A stretch of 64,000 nucleotides of DNA from Chloracidobacterium sp. N. GTDB taxonomy: Bacteria > Acidobacteriota > Blastocatellia > Chloracidobacteriales > Chloracidobacteriaceae. The position numbers were made by a program, and so were the translations under genes. Numbering within the stretch: position 1 is the stretch's first letter; the number at the start of each line of letters is the position of its first letter. The notes under the pieces are model-generated. The model was not told the DNA's origin, did no database searches, and saw only the letters and a list, made by a program, of their open reading frames with translations. The stretch spans positions 868,001 through 932,000 of the forward strand of contig NZ_CP072643.1 in NCBI RefSeq assembly GCF_018304765.1, written 5' to 3'. This document shows positions 18,189-26,376 of this stretch, piece by piece.

Positions 18189-20065
18189 ATCCGCTGAGTC
18201 CAGGGACGGTGCTTCAGCAGCGTTATGCCATTGTGAAACTGCTCGGCAAGGGCGGTATGGGCGCGGTCTATCAGGCGACGGACAAAAAGTTCGGGAGCAC
18301 GGTCGCCCTCAAGCAGATGATTGTGACCGGCGAGGCGCTGGTGGCGGCTTTCGAGCGGGAAGCCATTCTGCTCAATGGTTTGCGTCATGCCGCCCTGCCG
18401 GTCGTCTTCGATCACTTTGCCGAGGCGGACGGGCAGTTTCTGGTGATGCAGTTCATTCCCGGCAAGGATTTGGCGGAACTGCTCACGGAGCAGGGTGGTC
18501 CCTTTCCGCTGGCGCAGGTGGCCAGGTGGGCCGACCAACTGCTCGATGCGCTGGAGTACCTGCACGGACGGACGCCGCCCATCATTCACCGCGACATCAA
18601 GCCACAGAACGTCAAGCTGACGCCGGAAGACAGCCTCGTGCTGCTCGACTTTGGTCTGGCCAAGGGGGATTTATCGGGGGATGCCATCCAGCAGCGCAGC
18701 CTGGTGGGGTTTACGCCGGTGTTTGCCTCTTTGGAGCAGATGCGCGGTCTTTCCACAGACCCGCGCAGTGACCTCTACTCGGCGGCGGCCACGATCTACT
18801 GCCTGCTCACCGGGCGGCCTCCGGTGGATGCCCTGGCGCGGGCCGATGCTTTGCTGTCCGGTAAGCCTGATCCGCTGCCGCTGGCCAGCGATGTCAATCC
18901 CCAGGTGCCACGGACGGTCGCCGAAATTGTACGGCAGGCCATGACGGTTTCGCGTGATGAGCGGCTGGCTTCCGCCAAAGAGATGCGGCGGCAGCTCCGG
19001 GCAGCGTTCAAGGCCGTGCGGGCCGTGACCGATGACCTCGATGCCACTGTCGTACAGGCCAGTGCCCCACCCCAACTGTCCGTTCCGCCGTCGGCTGCGC
19101 CAAGTCAAGTTCCCCCGGCAACACCGAGTCGTTTCTGTGTGGCCTGTGGGGCGCCGCTGGTGGCATCGGCCAAGTTCTGCATAAAATGTGGGCATCCCAA
19201 TCCGGCCCTGTCACCAGCCCCATCGTCGCCGTCGGTTGCGCCCCCTTCGGGCTTACCGCCGTCAGGACAACCACTTCCCACCCAGCCCTTCCTTGGCTCA
19301 TCTCCGGCTGGGCCCTCAATGCCACCGCCACGGGTGCCGGTGGCATCACCGACGCCCGGTAGCACTGGCGCGTCTCCCGCCCACCTCCCGTCCACGTTAC
19401 CTTCGGCAGGTATGCTGGCGGCCAGTGAAGTTGTTCTGCTGTTTGGGGATTACTTTGCACCGCCGGCGGTGGGAGTGGATCCCTGGGCCAGGCTGCTGCA
19501 TGTGCCAACACGGGTGAGCGCCGCGGTTCTGGCCCAGGCCATCTGGGCCGCGGCCTTTCTCGACTGTGAGCGCCATGGGGCAATCACGCTGATGCCGGTC
19601 GGCGTCCAAGGTGACTTCGCCAAGATGACGTATGCGCTCAAGTCGCAGACCGTCAGTTTGGCGTCCTACAGTCTCGAGGCCAACATCGTCGAGATAGCGC
19701 GGCTGCGGCTGGATCAGAGTGTGCCGCTGCCGGTCGCCTCCGCTGTGGCGGACATCATCCGTTTTGATTCGCGCAATGCCTGGCGGCACACCGTTGGGCT
19801 GGTCAAGCTGGGGCTCAACCGCCGGCATCTGCTGACCATGACGCCCGGTTCGCTGCCGGCGCCGTTCCCGTCCGGGCGGTTTGCCCTGACGCCACAGGTC
19901 GTTGACCTTGCCCGGCGCACTTCGCCTGAGCCGGTGCAGCGGTTGATGGCCACGGCGCAGGGGCAGTCGGCGCGCTGGACACTGCTCATCAAGTCCATCA
20001 ACGCCGGTCTCCAGCGCCGAACCAATCCGATGCTGAATCTGCCGGAACTGGACCAGGATTTCTGA
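18185..20065 (+). CDS. Serine/threonine protein kinase with zinc ribbon and novel C-terminal domain
   Basis: 626 aa. Hanks-type kinase in residues 12-275: glycine loop GKGGMGAVY (21-29), Lys43 (VALKQ), HRDIKPQN (135-142), DFG (155-157). Next come a Pro-rich stretch, a double-CxxC zinc ribbon (FCVACGAP, FCIKCGHP) and a second Pro-rich linker. A C-terminal region of about 200 aa follows that I do not recognise (LLFGDYFAPPAVGVDPWARL onward). No transmembrane segment is evident, so it should be cytosolic. Translational coupling to the VanX-like gene hints at a link to envelope status. Confidence 0.9.
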   Translation: MNPLSPGTVLQQRYAIVKLLGKGGMGAVYQATDKKFGSTVALKQMIVTGEALVAAFEREAILLNGLRHAALPVVFDHFAEADGQFLVMQFIPGKDLAELLTEQGGPFPLAQVARWADQLLDALEYLHGRTPPIIHRDIKPQNVKLTPEDSLVLLDFGLAKGDLSGDAIQQRSLVGFTPVFASLEQMRGLSTDPRSDLYSAAATIYCLLTGRPPVDALARADALLSGKPDPLPLASDVNPQVPRTVAEIVRQAMTVSRDERLASAKEMRRQLRAAFKAVRAVTDDLDATVVQASAPPQLSVPPSAAPSQVPPATPSRFCVACGAPLVASAKFCIKCGHPNPALSPAPSSPSVAPPSGLPPSGQPLPTQPFLGSSPAGPSMPPPRVPVASPTPGSTGASPAHLPSTLPSAGMLAASEVVLLFGDYFAPPAVGVDPWARLLHVPTRVSAAVLAQAIWAAAFLDCERHGAITLMPVGVQGDFAKMTYALKSQTVSLASYSLEANIVEIARLRLDQSVPLPVASAVADIIRFDSRNAWRHTVGLVKLGLNRRHLLTMTPGSLPAPFPSGRFALTPQVVDLARRTSPEPVQRLMATAQGQSARWTLLIKSINAGLQRRTNPMLNLPELDQDF

Positions 20066-20210
20066 CCCCGGATGGAAGCCACAGCCTTCCCACCGATTTC
20101 AGTTTCTGGCCATATCTCCGTCACATAGCTCGCCTATACGAAAGTCCCGACGCAGGGAATCACGCCTTATGCCTTGAACCGTCGAGGTTTGTCCGTGTGA
20201 TTCCGTCTGT

Positions 20211-20238
20211 CGTCCGGGGTCTCGCCACGCCCCGGACG
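20211..20238. repeat. Inverted repeat upstream of the PHP gene
   Basis: CGTCCGGGG and CCCCGGACG form a 9-bp stem with a 10-base loop, 37 bp before the PHP start. There is no T-run; it could be an extragenic palindrome or an attenuator. Confidence 0.4.
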
Positions 20239-20275
20239 GTGTGTTGCTGAAAGCTTCCGCAACCGAAAGGGACGT

Positions 20276-21427
20276 ATGTCGCACAATACGACACTGAGCA
20301 TTGTCAAGCCGGGGAGCGTTTTCCGCCATGGGTTGCGCACCGGCGTGTCACTTCACTGTCACACCAAATTCTCCCGCGAAGTTCTGGATTTCATCCCGCA
20401 CTACGCTGCGAAAATTCCCCTTGTGGCCGGACGTTTTGCCCGTCTGTGCCAGGGTTACGAAGCGCGGCATGGGCGTCCGCTGGATTTCACCCAGGCGTGG
20501 TGGACGCCGCCGGTGACGCCCCGCGTGCTGCACGATGCTGAAGTGCGGCACATGGAAGCGACCCTTGGCGTACGGGGCATCGTCTCCATCACCGACCACG
20601 ACGAAATCGAAGCCTGCTGCGGCCTGCGCGCCATGGGGGAAGATGTGCCGATTTCGACCGAATGGACGGTGCCGTTTGGCGTGGCCTACTTTCACGTCGG
20701 CGTGCACAACCTCCCGCCTGACCATGCCCGCGCCATTGCCGAAGAACTGTTTGCCTTTACCAAAGACCCGGAAGCACGCGCCAGGCCCGATGTTCTGGAA
20801 GAACTGTTCGCGATGCTCAACGCGCTTCCGGGCGTGCTGGTGGTGTTGAACCATCCGCTCTGGGACATTGAAAACATTGGCCAGGCGCAGCACATGACCG
20901 CCCTCAAGGATTTTCTCGACCGCTACCGCCGCTGGCTGCACGCCCTGGAAATCAACGGCTTCCGCTCGTGGCGTGAAAACCTCGACGTGGCGCGTCTGGC
21001 GCGTGAGCTGGAGCTGCCGTTGGTTTCCGGCGGCGACCGCCACGGGCTTTCCCCGAACACGGTGGTGAACCTGACCGATGCTGAGACCTTCGAGGCCATG
21101 GTTGAGGAACTACGGGTGATGCGCCGCAGTCATGTGGTCGTGCTGCCGACGTATCAGGAAAACATGGTGTTGCGCGTGTTCGAGGCCGCCGCGCAAATTC
21201 TGGACGATTACCCGGACTATCCCGAAGGACAGCGCCACTGGACCGAGCGCCTGTTTTTTCTGGATGCGCAGGGGCAGCCGCAGTCGCTGCGCCAGTGCTG
21301 GTCTGATCACAGTCCGCTGTGGGCGCGGATGGCCACCTGGGTCTTTCGGCAACTCGGACGCCGGCACTGGCGTCCGGCCCTGGAAAGGGTCCTCCCCAAG
21401 CCGCAGTTCGAGCTGGGGGAACTGTAA
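20276..21427 (+). CDS. PHP-domain phosphoesterase family protein
   Basis: 383 aa. Metal-binding motifs of the PHP superfamily are present in order: LHCHTKF (about 27-33), ITDHDEIE (about 107), LNHPLWD (about 196) and GGDRHG (about 254). There are no polymerase or other domains. PHP proteins hydrolyse phosphoesters with up to three metals; the substrate is unknown. It is followed after 94 bp by a glycosyltransferase on the same strand, suggesting a shared role in glycan or lipid metabolism. Confidence 0.8.
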   Translation: MSHNTTLSIVKPGSVFRHGLRTGVSLHCHTKFSREVLDFIPHYAAKIPLVAGRFARLCQGYEARHGRPLDFTQAWWTPPVTPRVLHDAEVRHMEATLGVRGIVSITDHDEIEACCGLRAMGEDVPISTEWTVPFGVAYFHVGVHNLPPDHARAIAEELFAFTKDPEARARPDVLEELFAMLNALPGVLVVLNHPLWDIENIGQAQHMTALKDFLDRYRRWLHALEINGFRSWRENLDVARLARELELPLVSGGDRHGLSPNTVVNLTDAETFEAMVEELRVMRRSHVVVLPTYQENMVLRVFEAAAQILDDYPDYPEGQRHWTERLFFLDAQGQPQSLRQCWSDHSPLWARMATWVFRQLGRRHWRPALERVLPKPQFELGEL

Positions 21428-21521
21428 GCCAACGGTGGTGAGCGTCATGGCATCTGTACCGCAGGGAAACTTCCGCCCGGCCGAGGCGTCGGCTGACCAA
21501 CGGTTCTCACCTGGATGCACC

Positions 21522-22730
21522 ATGACCAACTTCCTGCGCGTCGCCTTGTTCCCGGATGCCTATCATGAAGCCAACGGCGTGGCCCGTACCTTTCGGACGC
21601 TGGAAGGTGTGGCGCGTCGCCGGGGGCTGCCGCTGCTGCTCGTGCGCTGTGGCGCCTCTCCCGGCAGCCACCACCCCCAGACCGATGGCTCTGTCACCAC
21701 CATCGAACTCCAGCGGGGTGGCTGGTCGTTCCCCTTGGATGCGGACCTCAATTTTGACCTCTGGCTGTGGCGCTACGCCCGCGAAGTCCGGGAGCAGGTG
21801 CGTACTTTCGGCCCGCAGGTTGTCCACGTCACCGGCCCCAGCGACATCGGACAACTCGGCGTCTATGTTGCCAAGTCACTCCACCTGCCGTTGGTGATGT
21901 CCTGGCACACGAATCTGCACGAGTACGCCGGACAGCGGTGGTCGCGTCTGCTGGACTACGCCTTTATCTCGCCGCTGGTGCGGGAACAGACCAGCCTGTG
22001 GGCGGAAGCCAAGTCCCTGTGGGCCACGATGAAGTTTTACGAATACGCCGACGTATGCCTTGCGCCAAACCCGGAACTCGTCGCCCTGGTGGCGCAAAAG
22101 ACAGGCAAACCCACCTATCTGATGCAGCGGGGCATTGACGCTGAGCAGTTTCATCCCCGTCATCGCACGCGGCCCCGGCTGCCTTCCGTCGTCCGTCTGG
22201 GGTTTGTCGGGCGGTTGAGCACCGAGAAAAACGTCCGCTTTCTGGCCGAACTGGAGCAGCAGTTGCTGGCGCAGGAGCTGACAAATATCGAATTTCGGAT
22301 CGTCGGCGCCGGCAGCGAACGCGACTGGCTGGCCCAGACGATGAAGACGGCCACCTTTGCCGGTGTGCAGCAGGGGGAGCGGCTGGCGCAGGAGTACGCC
22401 GACTTTGACATCTTTGTGTTCCCGTCCCGAACGGACACGTACGGCAATGTCGTTCTGGAAGCGGCGGCGTCCGGCGTTCCCTGTGTGGTGACAGGGGAAG
22501 GCGGGCCGAAGTTTCTTGTTGATCCCGACGAGTCAGGCGTCGTGGCCCACGATGATGCCGCCTTCGTGGCGGCTGTCGCTGAACTGGTGCGTTCCGCCGA
22601 ACGCCGCCAGTCCATGGGGGAAGCTGCACGGGCGCGTGCGCAGCGCGCCTCATGGGATGCCGTTCTCGATGAGGTCTGTCTGGCATACCGGGCCGCCTGC
22701 ACCAGGGGGCACTTGGTGGGTGAGTTTTAG
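21522..22730 (+). CDS. Glycosyltransferase family 4 protein
   Basis: 402 aa from ATG 21522 (TNFLRVALFPDAYHEANGVA). An in-frame ATG at 21447 would add 25 residues with no domain content. It has a GT-B fold: an N-terminal Rossmann half with VTGPSDIGQLGVYVA and HTNLHEYAG, a C-terminal half with LGFVGRLSTEKN, and the nucleotide-sugar loop FPSRTDTYGNVVLEAAASGVP. It resembles GDP-mannose-dependent alpha-mannosyltransferases, but the acceptor cannot be told. No membrane anchor is visible. Confidence 0.88.
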   Translation: MTNFLRVALFPDAYHEANGVARTFRTLEGVARRRGLPLLLVRCGASPGSHHPQTDGSVTTIELQRGGWSFPLDADLNFDLWLWRYAREVREQVRTFGPQVVHVTGPSDIGQLGVYVAKSLHLPLVMSWHTNLHEYAGQRWSRLLDYAFISPLVREQTSLWAEAKSLWATMKFYEYADVCLAPNPELVALVAQKTGKPTYLMQRGIDAEQFHPRHRTRPRLPSVVRLGFVGRLSTEKNVRFLAELEQQLLAQELTNIEFRIVGAGSERDWLAQTMKTATFAGVQQGERLAQEYADFDIFVFPSRTDTYGNVVLEAAASGVPCVVTGEGGPKFLVDPDESGVVAHDDAAFVAAVAELVRSAERRQSMGEAARARAQRASWDAVLDEVCLAYRAACTRGHLVGEF

Positions 22731-22912
22731 TACGTTTTTTCTGGAGAAAAATCGGGTTTCGGGTGGAAAAAAATCCGGCCTGTTACCGTGTTTTTATAGT
22801 TCTGTAACCTGGCCATGTCATACGTCCCGGATGACCGAAAGATGACCGGGTGTAGCGGCAGCCATGCCTCCCGGCATCGTGATTTGTTTGTAGCGACTGG
22901 GTAAAGACCAAC

Positions 22913-23806
22913 ATGGCCGTAGAAGATGTCAGAAGTGTGTCAGGTGGCCGTCTGCTGCGGCTGTTTGTTTGTGTGAATTTCCTGGTAATGCCTTTTCTGT
23001 TCGGTTCCGGTTCGGCGCCAGCGCAGGAGCGGGCGCTGACCGATAGCGAAATTGTGGCGTCATTACGTGCGTTGCGCAGTGAGATGCTCGATTTGTTGTC
23101 GCAGGTGGCCGGAAAGGGGGCGGCGATGACCCGCCCCAGCCGGCGCACCATGGATTATGAGTCGTACCGCCGAACCTTCGAGTCCTACAGCGCCAAGATT
23201 GATGACTGCTACCGTCGTCTGGCTGCGTATTACAGCCAGATTGACCGGGTCTATCGGACGGGTTCCAGCACGCCGCTGTACAAGCAGATGGTGCAGACCT
23301 ACCTGGACACCAAGGGTGTTTTCGACAATCTGAAATCCACCTTCAGCACGCTCGAACCGCCTGAAAAAGTGGTGACAGAAGCCGTGGTTTCCAATGACCA
23401 ACGCCTCAACGAACGGATTGCGACCTCTGTGCGCACGGCCGCTGTTCCGACAGCACCGCCACAGGCCGCCAAGGAAATCGTGGATGCAGATGACTCCCGC
23501 TTCATCGGCACGTTTGATGCCGTTGAGATGTTTCTGCTCGTGCGTGGTGACAGTGCCTGCTACGTGCTGTTCGGTTGGAAGGATGTCGTGGAAGATGAAA
23601 ACGGCAAGTCGCTGGAGGAATACCACCTGGCCGTTGCCCGGTCGGAGTCGTTTCCGATGACGCCGGAAGTGCGCGCCCTGACACCGGAGCAGCACCTGGA
23701 ACATGCTTTGAAGCTCAAGATTGCCATGGTCGAGGCGCAGGGCGAGACGATGACCGACCTCAAGCAGTTTTTTGCCCGCACGAAATCCTACGCCCGAACC
23801 AACTGA
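22913..23806 (+). CDS. Secreted protein of an unknown three-member family, paralog 1
   Basis: 297 aa. The N-terminal signal peptide ends near APAQ-E. The mature protein has a helical region (YRRTFESYSAKIDDCYRRL, TYLDTKGVFDNLK). A second part contains DSRFIGTFDAVEMFLLV and CYVLFGWKD, and the tail is FFARTKSYAR. The same segments in the same order recur in the next two genes. I do not recognise the family. No catalytic motif is visible; export to periplasm or envelope is inferred. A hairpin terminator follows, so each paralog is probably its own transcript. Confidence 0.75.
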   Translation: MAVEDVRSVSGGRLLRLFVCVNFLVMPFLFGSGSAPAQERALTDSEIVASLRALRSEMLDLLSQVAGKGAAMTRPSRRTMDYESYRRTFESYSAKIDDCYRRLAAYYSQIDRVYRTGSSTPLYKQMVQTYLDTKGVFDNLKSTFSTLEPPEKVVTEAVVSNDQRLNERIATSVRTAAVPTAPPQAAKEIVDADDSRFIGTFDAVEMFLLVRGDSACYVLFGWKDVVEDENGKSLEEYHLAVARSESFPMTPEVRALTPEQHLEHALKLKIAMVEAQGETMTDLKQFFARTKSYARTN

Positions 23807-23812
23807 ACCCCG

Positions 23813-23833
23813 GCCGGACACTTGTCCGGCTTT
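23813..23833 (+). terminator. Short intrinsic terminator after paralog 1
   Basis: GCCGGAC-actt-GTCCGGC stem immediately downstream of the stop codon, followed by TTT. Confidence 0.65.
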
Positions 23834-24085
23834 CTGCTCCGGCGGCCCGATCATCCGGGAGACGCAGGCGGGATAAGGACGGCTGTGTGAAGTAGGGAAC
23901 AAACCAGGTTACCTCAATCTTGCTTCAATAATCTTGCCTTGGTGCGCGAAAGTGCGGTTTGATGTAGATAAAAGTTCAACCGGGTATTGAATTTTTAGGG
24001 CAAAGGCTCTGCAATACGCGCAAACCTGCCCTCTCCCGTGTTGCGTCACGCCGGGCAAACCTTATCTATGGAAAGGGTCAGAAGA

Positions 24086-25003
24086 ATGCGACATCCACTT
24101 CGTCAGTTTCGGGATCGGTTCACCCTGTGGGTCCTGGTGGTCTGTCTCCTGGTGGGCATGAGCTGGGCACCCGGTGACACGGGTTTGACTTGGGGCATGC
24201 CCGGGACCATGCCCGGGACACAGGGGCAGGTGATGGGCGACAGCGAAATCATCGGGACCTTGAAAGCACTCCGCAGCGAGATGTTTGACCTGCTTTCGCA
24301 GGTGGCCGGCAAGGGGGCCGCTGCGGGACGGCCGAGCCGTCGGACGATGGACTATGAAGCCTACCGCCGGACCTTTGAGGCTTACAGCGCCAAGATTGAT
24401 GACTGCTACCGTCGCCTGGCAGCTTGCTACGCCCAGATTGACCGGGTCTATCGCACCAACCCTAACTCGCCGCTGTACAAGCCCATGACCCAGGCCTATC
24501 TGGATGCCAAGGCCGTTTTTGACAACCTCAAATCCACGTTCAATGCCATCGAGCCGCCGGATACCCTGCGCACCGAAGCTGTTGCCGTTGCTGATCGGCG
24601 GCTGAACGAGCGGATTGCCACTTCGGCCCGGACTTCCTCCCTGCCACCGGCCCCGGCTGAAGCGGCCAAGGACATCATCGAGTCGGATGACTCACGCTTC
24701 ATCGGCAATTTCGACTCGGTGGAGATGTTCCTGCTCGTCAAGGGTGATATGGCCTGCTACGTCATGTTTGGCTGGAAGGAAGTCACTACGGACGACACCG
24801 GCAAGTCCAGCGAGCAGTTTCATCTTTCTGTCGTGCGCTCAGAGATGTTTCCGTTCACCCCAGCGGTGCGCGCCTTGTCGCCGGCCCAACACCTGGAAAA
24901 CGCACTCAAGCTCAAAATCGCTGCCGTGGATGCTCAGGGTGAGGTGCTCAGTGATCTGAGTGAGTTCTTTGCCCGCACCAAATCCTACACCCGTGTGAAT
25001 TGA
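24086..25003 (+). CDS. Secreted protein of an unknown three-member family, paralog 2
   Basis: 305 aa from ATG 24086, which has AAGGG upstream; ATG 24068 would add six residues. A hydrophobic signal (FTLWVLVVCLLVGMSW) is followed by a duplicated GMPGTMPGT micro-repeat and then the family domains: YRRTFEAYSAKIDDCYRRL, DSRFIGNFDSVEMFLLV, CYVMFGWKE and FFARTKSYTR. It is much closer to paralog 1 than to paralog 3. Function unknown. Its own strong terminator follows. Confidence 0.75.
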   Translation: MRHPLRQFRDRFTLWVLVVCLLVGMSWAPGDTGLTWGMPGTMPGTQGQVMGDSEIIGTLKALRSEMFDLLSQVAGKGAAAGRPSRRTMDYEAYRRTFEAYSAKIDDCYRRLAACYAQIDRVYRTNPNSPLYKPMTQAYLDAKAVFDNLKSTFNAIEPPDTLRTEAVAVADRRLNERIATSARTSSLPPAPAEAAKDIIESDDSRFIGNFDSVEMFLLVKGDMACYVMFGWKEVTTDDTGKSSEQFHLSVVRSEMFPFTPAVRALSPAQHLENALKLKIAAVDAQGEVLSDLSEFFARTKSYTRVN

Positions 25004-25033
25004 TGCACCGGGAAACAATCTGGATGGCCCCTG

Positions 25034-25074
25034 GACGGGGAGGTTCCCACAGGAACCTCCCCGTCAATCTTTTT
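25034..25074 (+). terminator. Strong intrinsic terminator after paralog 2
   Basis: Perfect 14-bp stem GACGGGGAGGTTCC / GGAACCTCCCCGTC with a four-base loop, followed by ATCTTTTT. Confidence 0.92.
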
Positions 25075-25252
25075 GACGCACGGAGTTGGTGCGTCAGACC
25101 ATCGGAAAAAGGCTGTTTACAAAGTGCCTGCTTTCGTGTTTCACTGTTTAGCCACCAATGATTACAGCTTAGGCTGCCTTTTTTCCAAGACGAACGCTCG
25201 TTTTTCAGGCTGCCCCCAGAAGCTTTATGCCATCACAGTCGAGGTTGCTGTC

Positions 25253-26200
25253 ATGACGCGCTTTGTAAGATGGTTTGTCCCCGGATGGTATGCGGGTTTT
25301 CCGGTGGCGGGTTTTCCGGTGGCGGGTTGTCCCGTGGCTGGTTGGAGACGTTGCCTTGGCTTTGTGGCCCTGATGGCTTTGATGGTGCTGGGGACTCCTG
25401 CGGGGTGGTGGCATCAGACCGGATACGCACAGTCGTCAAAGGTGCTTTCCGAAGCCGAACTGCTGGGGGCGTTACGCGCGTTCAGGGCCGAAATTGAAGG
25501 GATGCAGAAGCAACTGGCCGCCTCACCACTGAGCCAGCCGGTGGGGCGGCGGACGCTGCGTTATGACGAATACAGCGCACTGTATGCCAACTGGAGCAGC
25601 CGAGTCCAGGAGCGGTATGGTGTCCTCAACGGGTACTATGAAGAGGTCAACCGCATCTATCGGGCCAATCCCAACTCCCGATTGTATCTCGATATCAGGA
25701 AGGCCTACCTCGACGCCAAAACCACCTTTGACGCACTCAGTACCTCTCTGGCGCAGTGCGCCAAACCGGAAGACACCCGGACGCCGACGATTGTCGTCAC
25801 TGATGGCCGCCTCAACACGCACCTGACCAAAACCGTGGCCACGGTCAAAACGGAGACAACCCCGACGGTGGACATTGGTCAGGTTGATGAGCTGCGCTAC
25901 ATCGGCAAGTTCGATGCCGTCGAACTGTATCTGCTCGTCCATCATGGCATGGCCTGCTATGTCATGTATGGCCTGCACGAACGCAAGGTGGATGCCTCCG
26001 GACACGTTGTTGACGAAATCGATCCGCGAATGGTTTTTTCGCGGACGTTCGATGTGAGCAAGGTTCAGAACTTCACGCCACAGGAGCACCTCGACTACGT
26101 GCTCACGCTCGATCTGACGCCGGTGCAGGCGCAGCTTGAAACCTGGCGTTTCATCACGGAATCCCTGGCACGCGCCAAAAGCTATGCGCGTGGTGACTGA
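25253..26200 (+). CDS. Secreted protein of an unknown three-member family, paralog 3
   Basis: 315 aa from the ATG at 25253 (GAGG eight bases upstream); the frame is open further 5' but lacks features there. The signal region contains a tandem AGFPVAGFPVAGCPVAG repeat before the hydrophobic core. The family pattern is recognisable but diverged: YDEYSALYANWSSRV, YLDAKTTFDAL, ELRYIGKFDAVELYLLV, CYVMYGLHE and LARAKSYAR. Function unknown. The shared tail and spacing of motifs show descent from the same ancestor as paralogs 1 and 2. Confidence 0.72.
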   Translation: MTRFVRWFVPGWYAGFPVAGFPVAGCPVAGWRRCLGFVALMALMVLGTPAGWWHQTGYAQSSKVLSEAELLGALRAFRAEIEGMQKQLAASPLSQPVGRRTLRYDEYSALYANWSSRVQERYGVLNGYYEEVNRIYRANPNSRLYLDIRKAYLDAKTTFDALSTSLAQCAKPEDTRTPTIVVTDGRLNTHLTKTVATVKTETTPTVDIGQVDELRYIGKFDAVELYLLVHHGMACYVMYGLHERKVDASGHVVDEIDPRMVFSRTFDVSKVQNFTPQEHLDYVLTLDLTPVQAQLETWRFITESLARAKSYARGD

Positions 26201-26376
26201 CGGGCGTCAGGTCAACAAACTGTCCCTTTGGGCGGTGTGGCACCAACCGGGGCTGAAGCCTTCCGGGTGTGGAATTTCCATTGCTGTAGCACATCTGAAT
26301 CCTCTACGCTCAGGCACGTCAGCCATCCCCAACGGCCCGACTGACGGCCAACGTCCTGTGTCCTCGACGTATTTCC

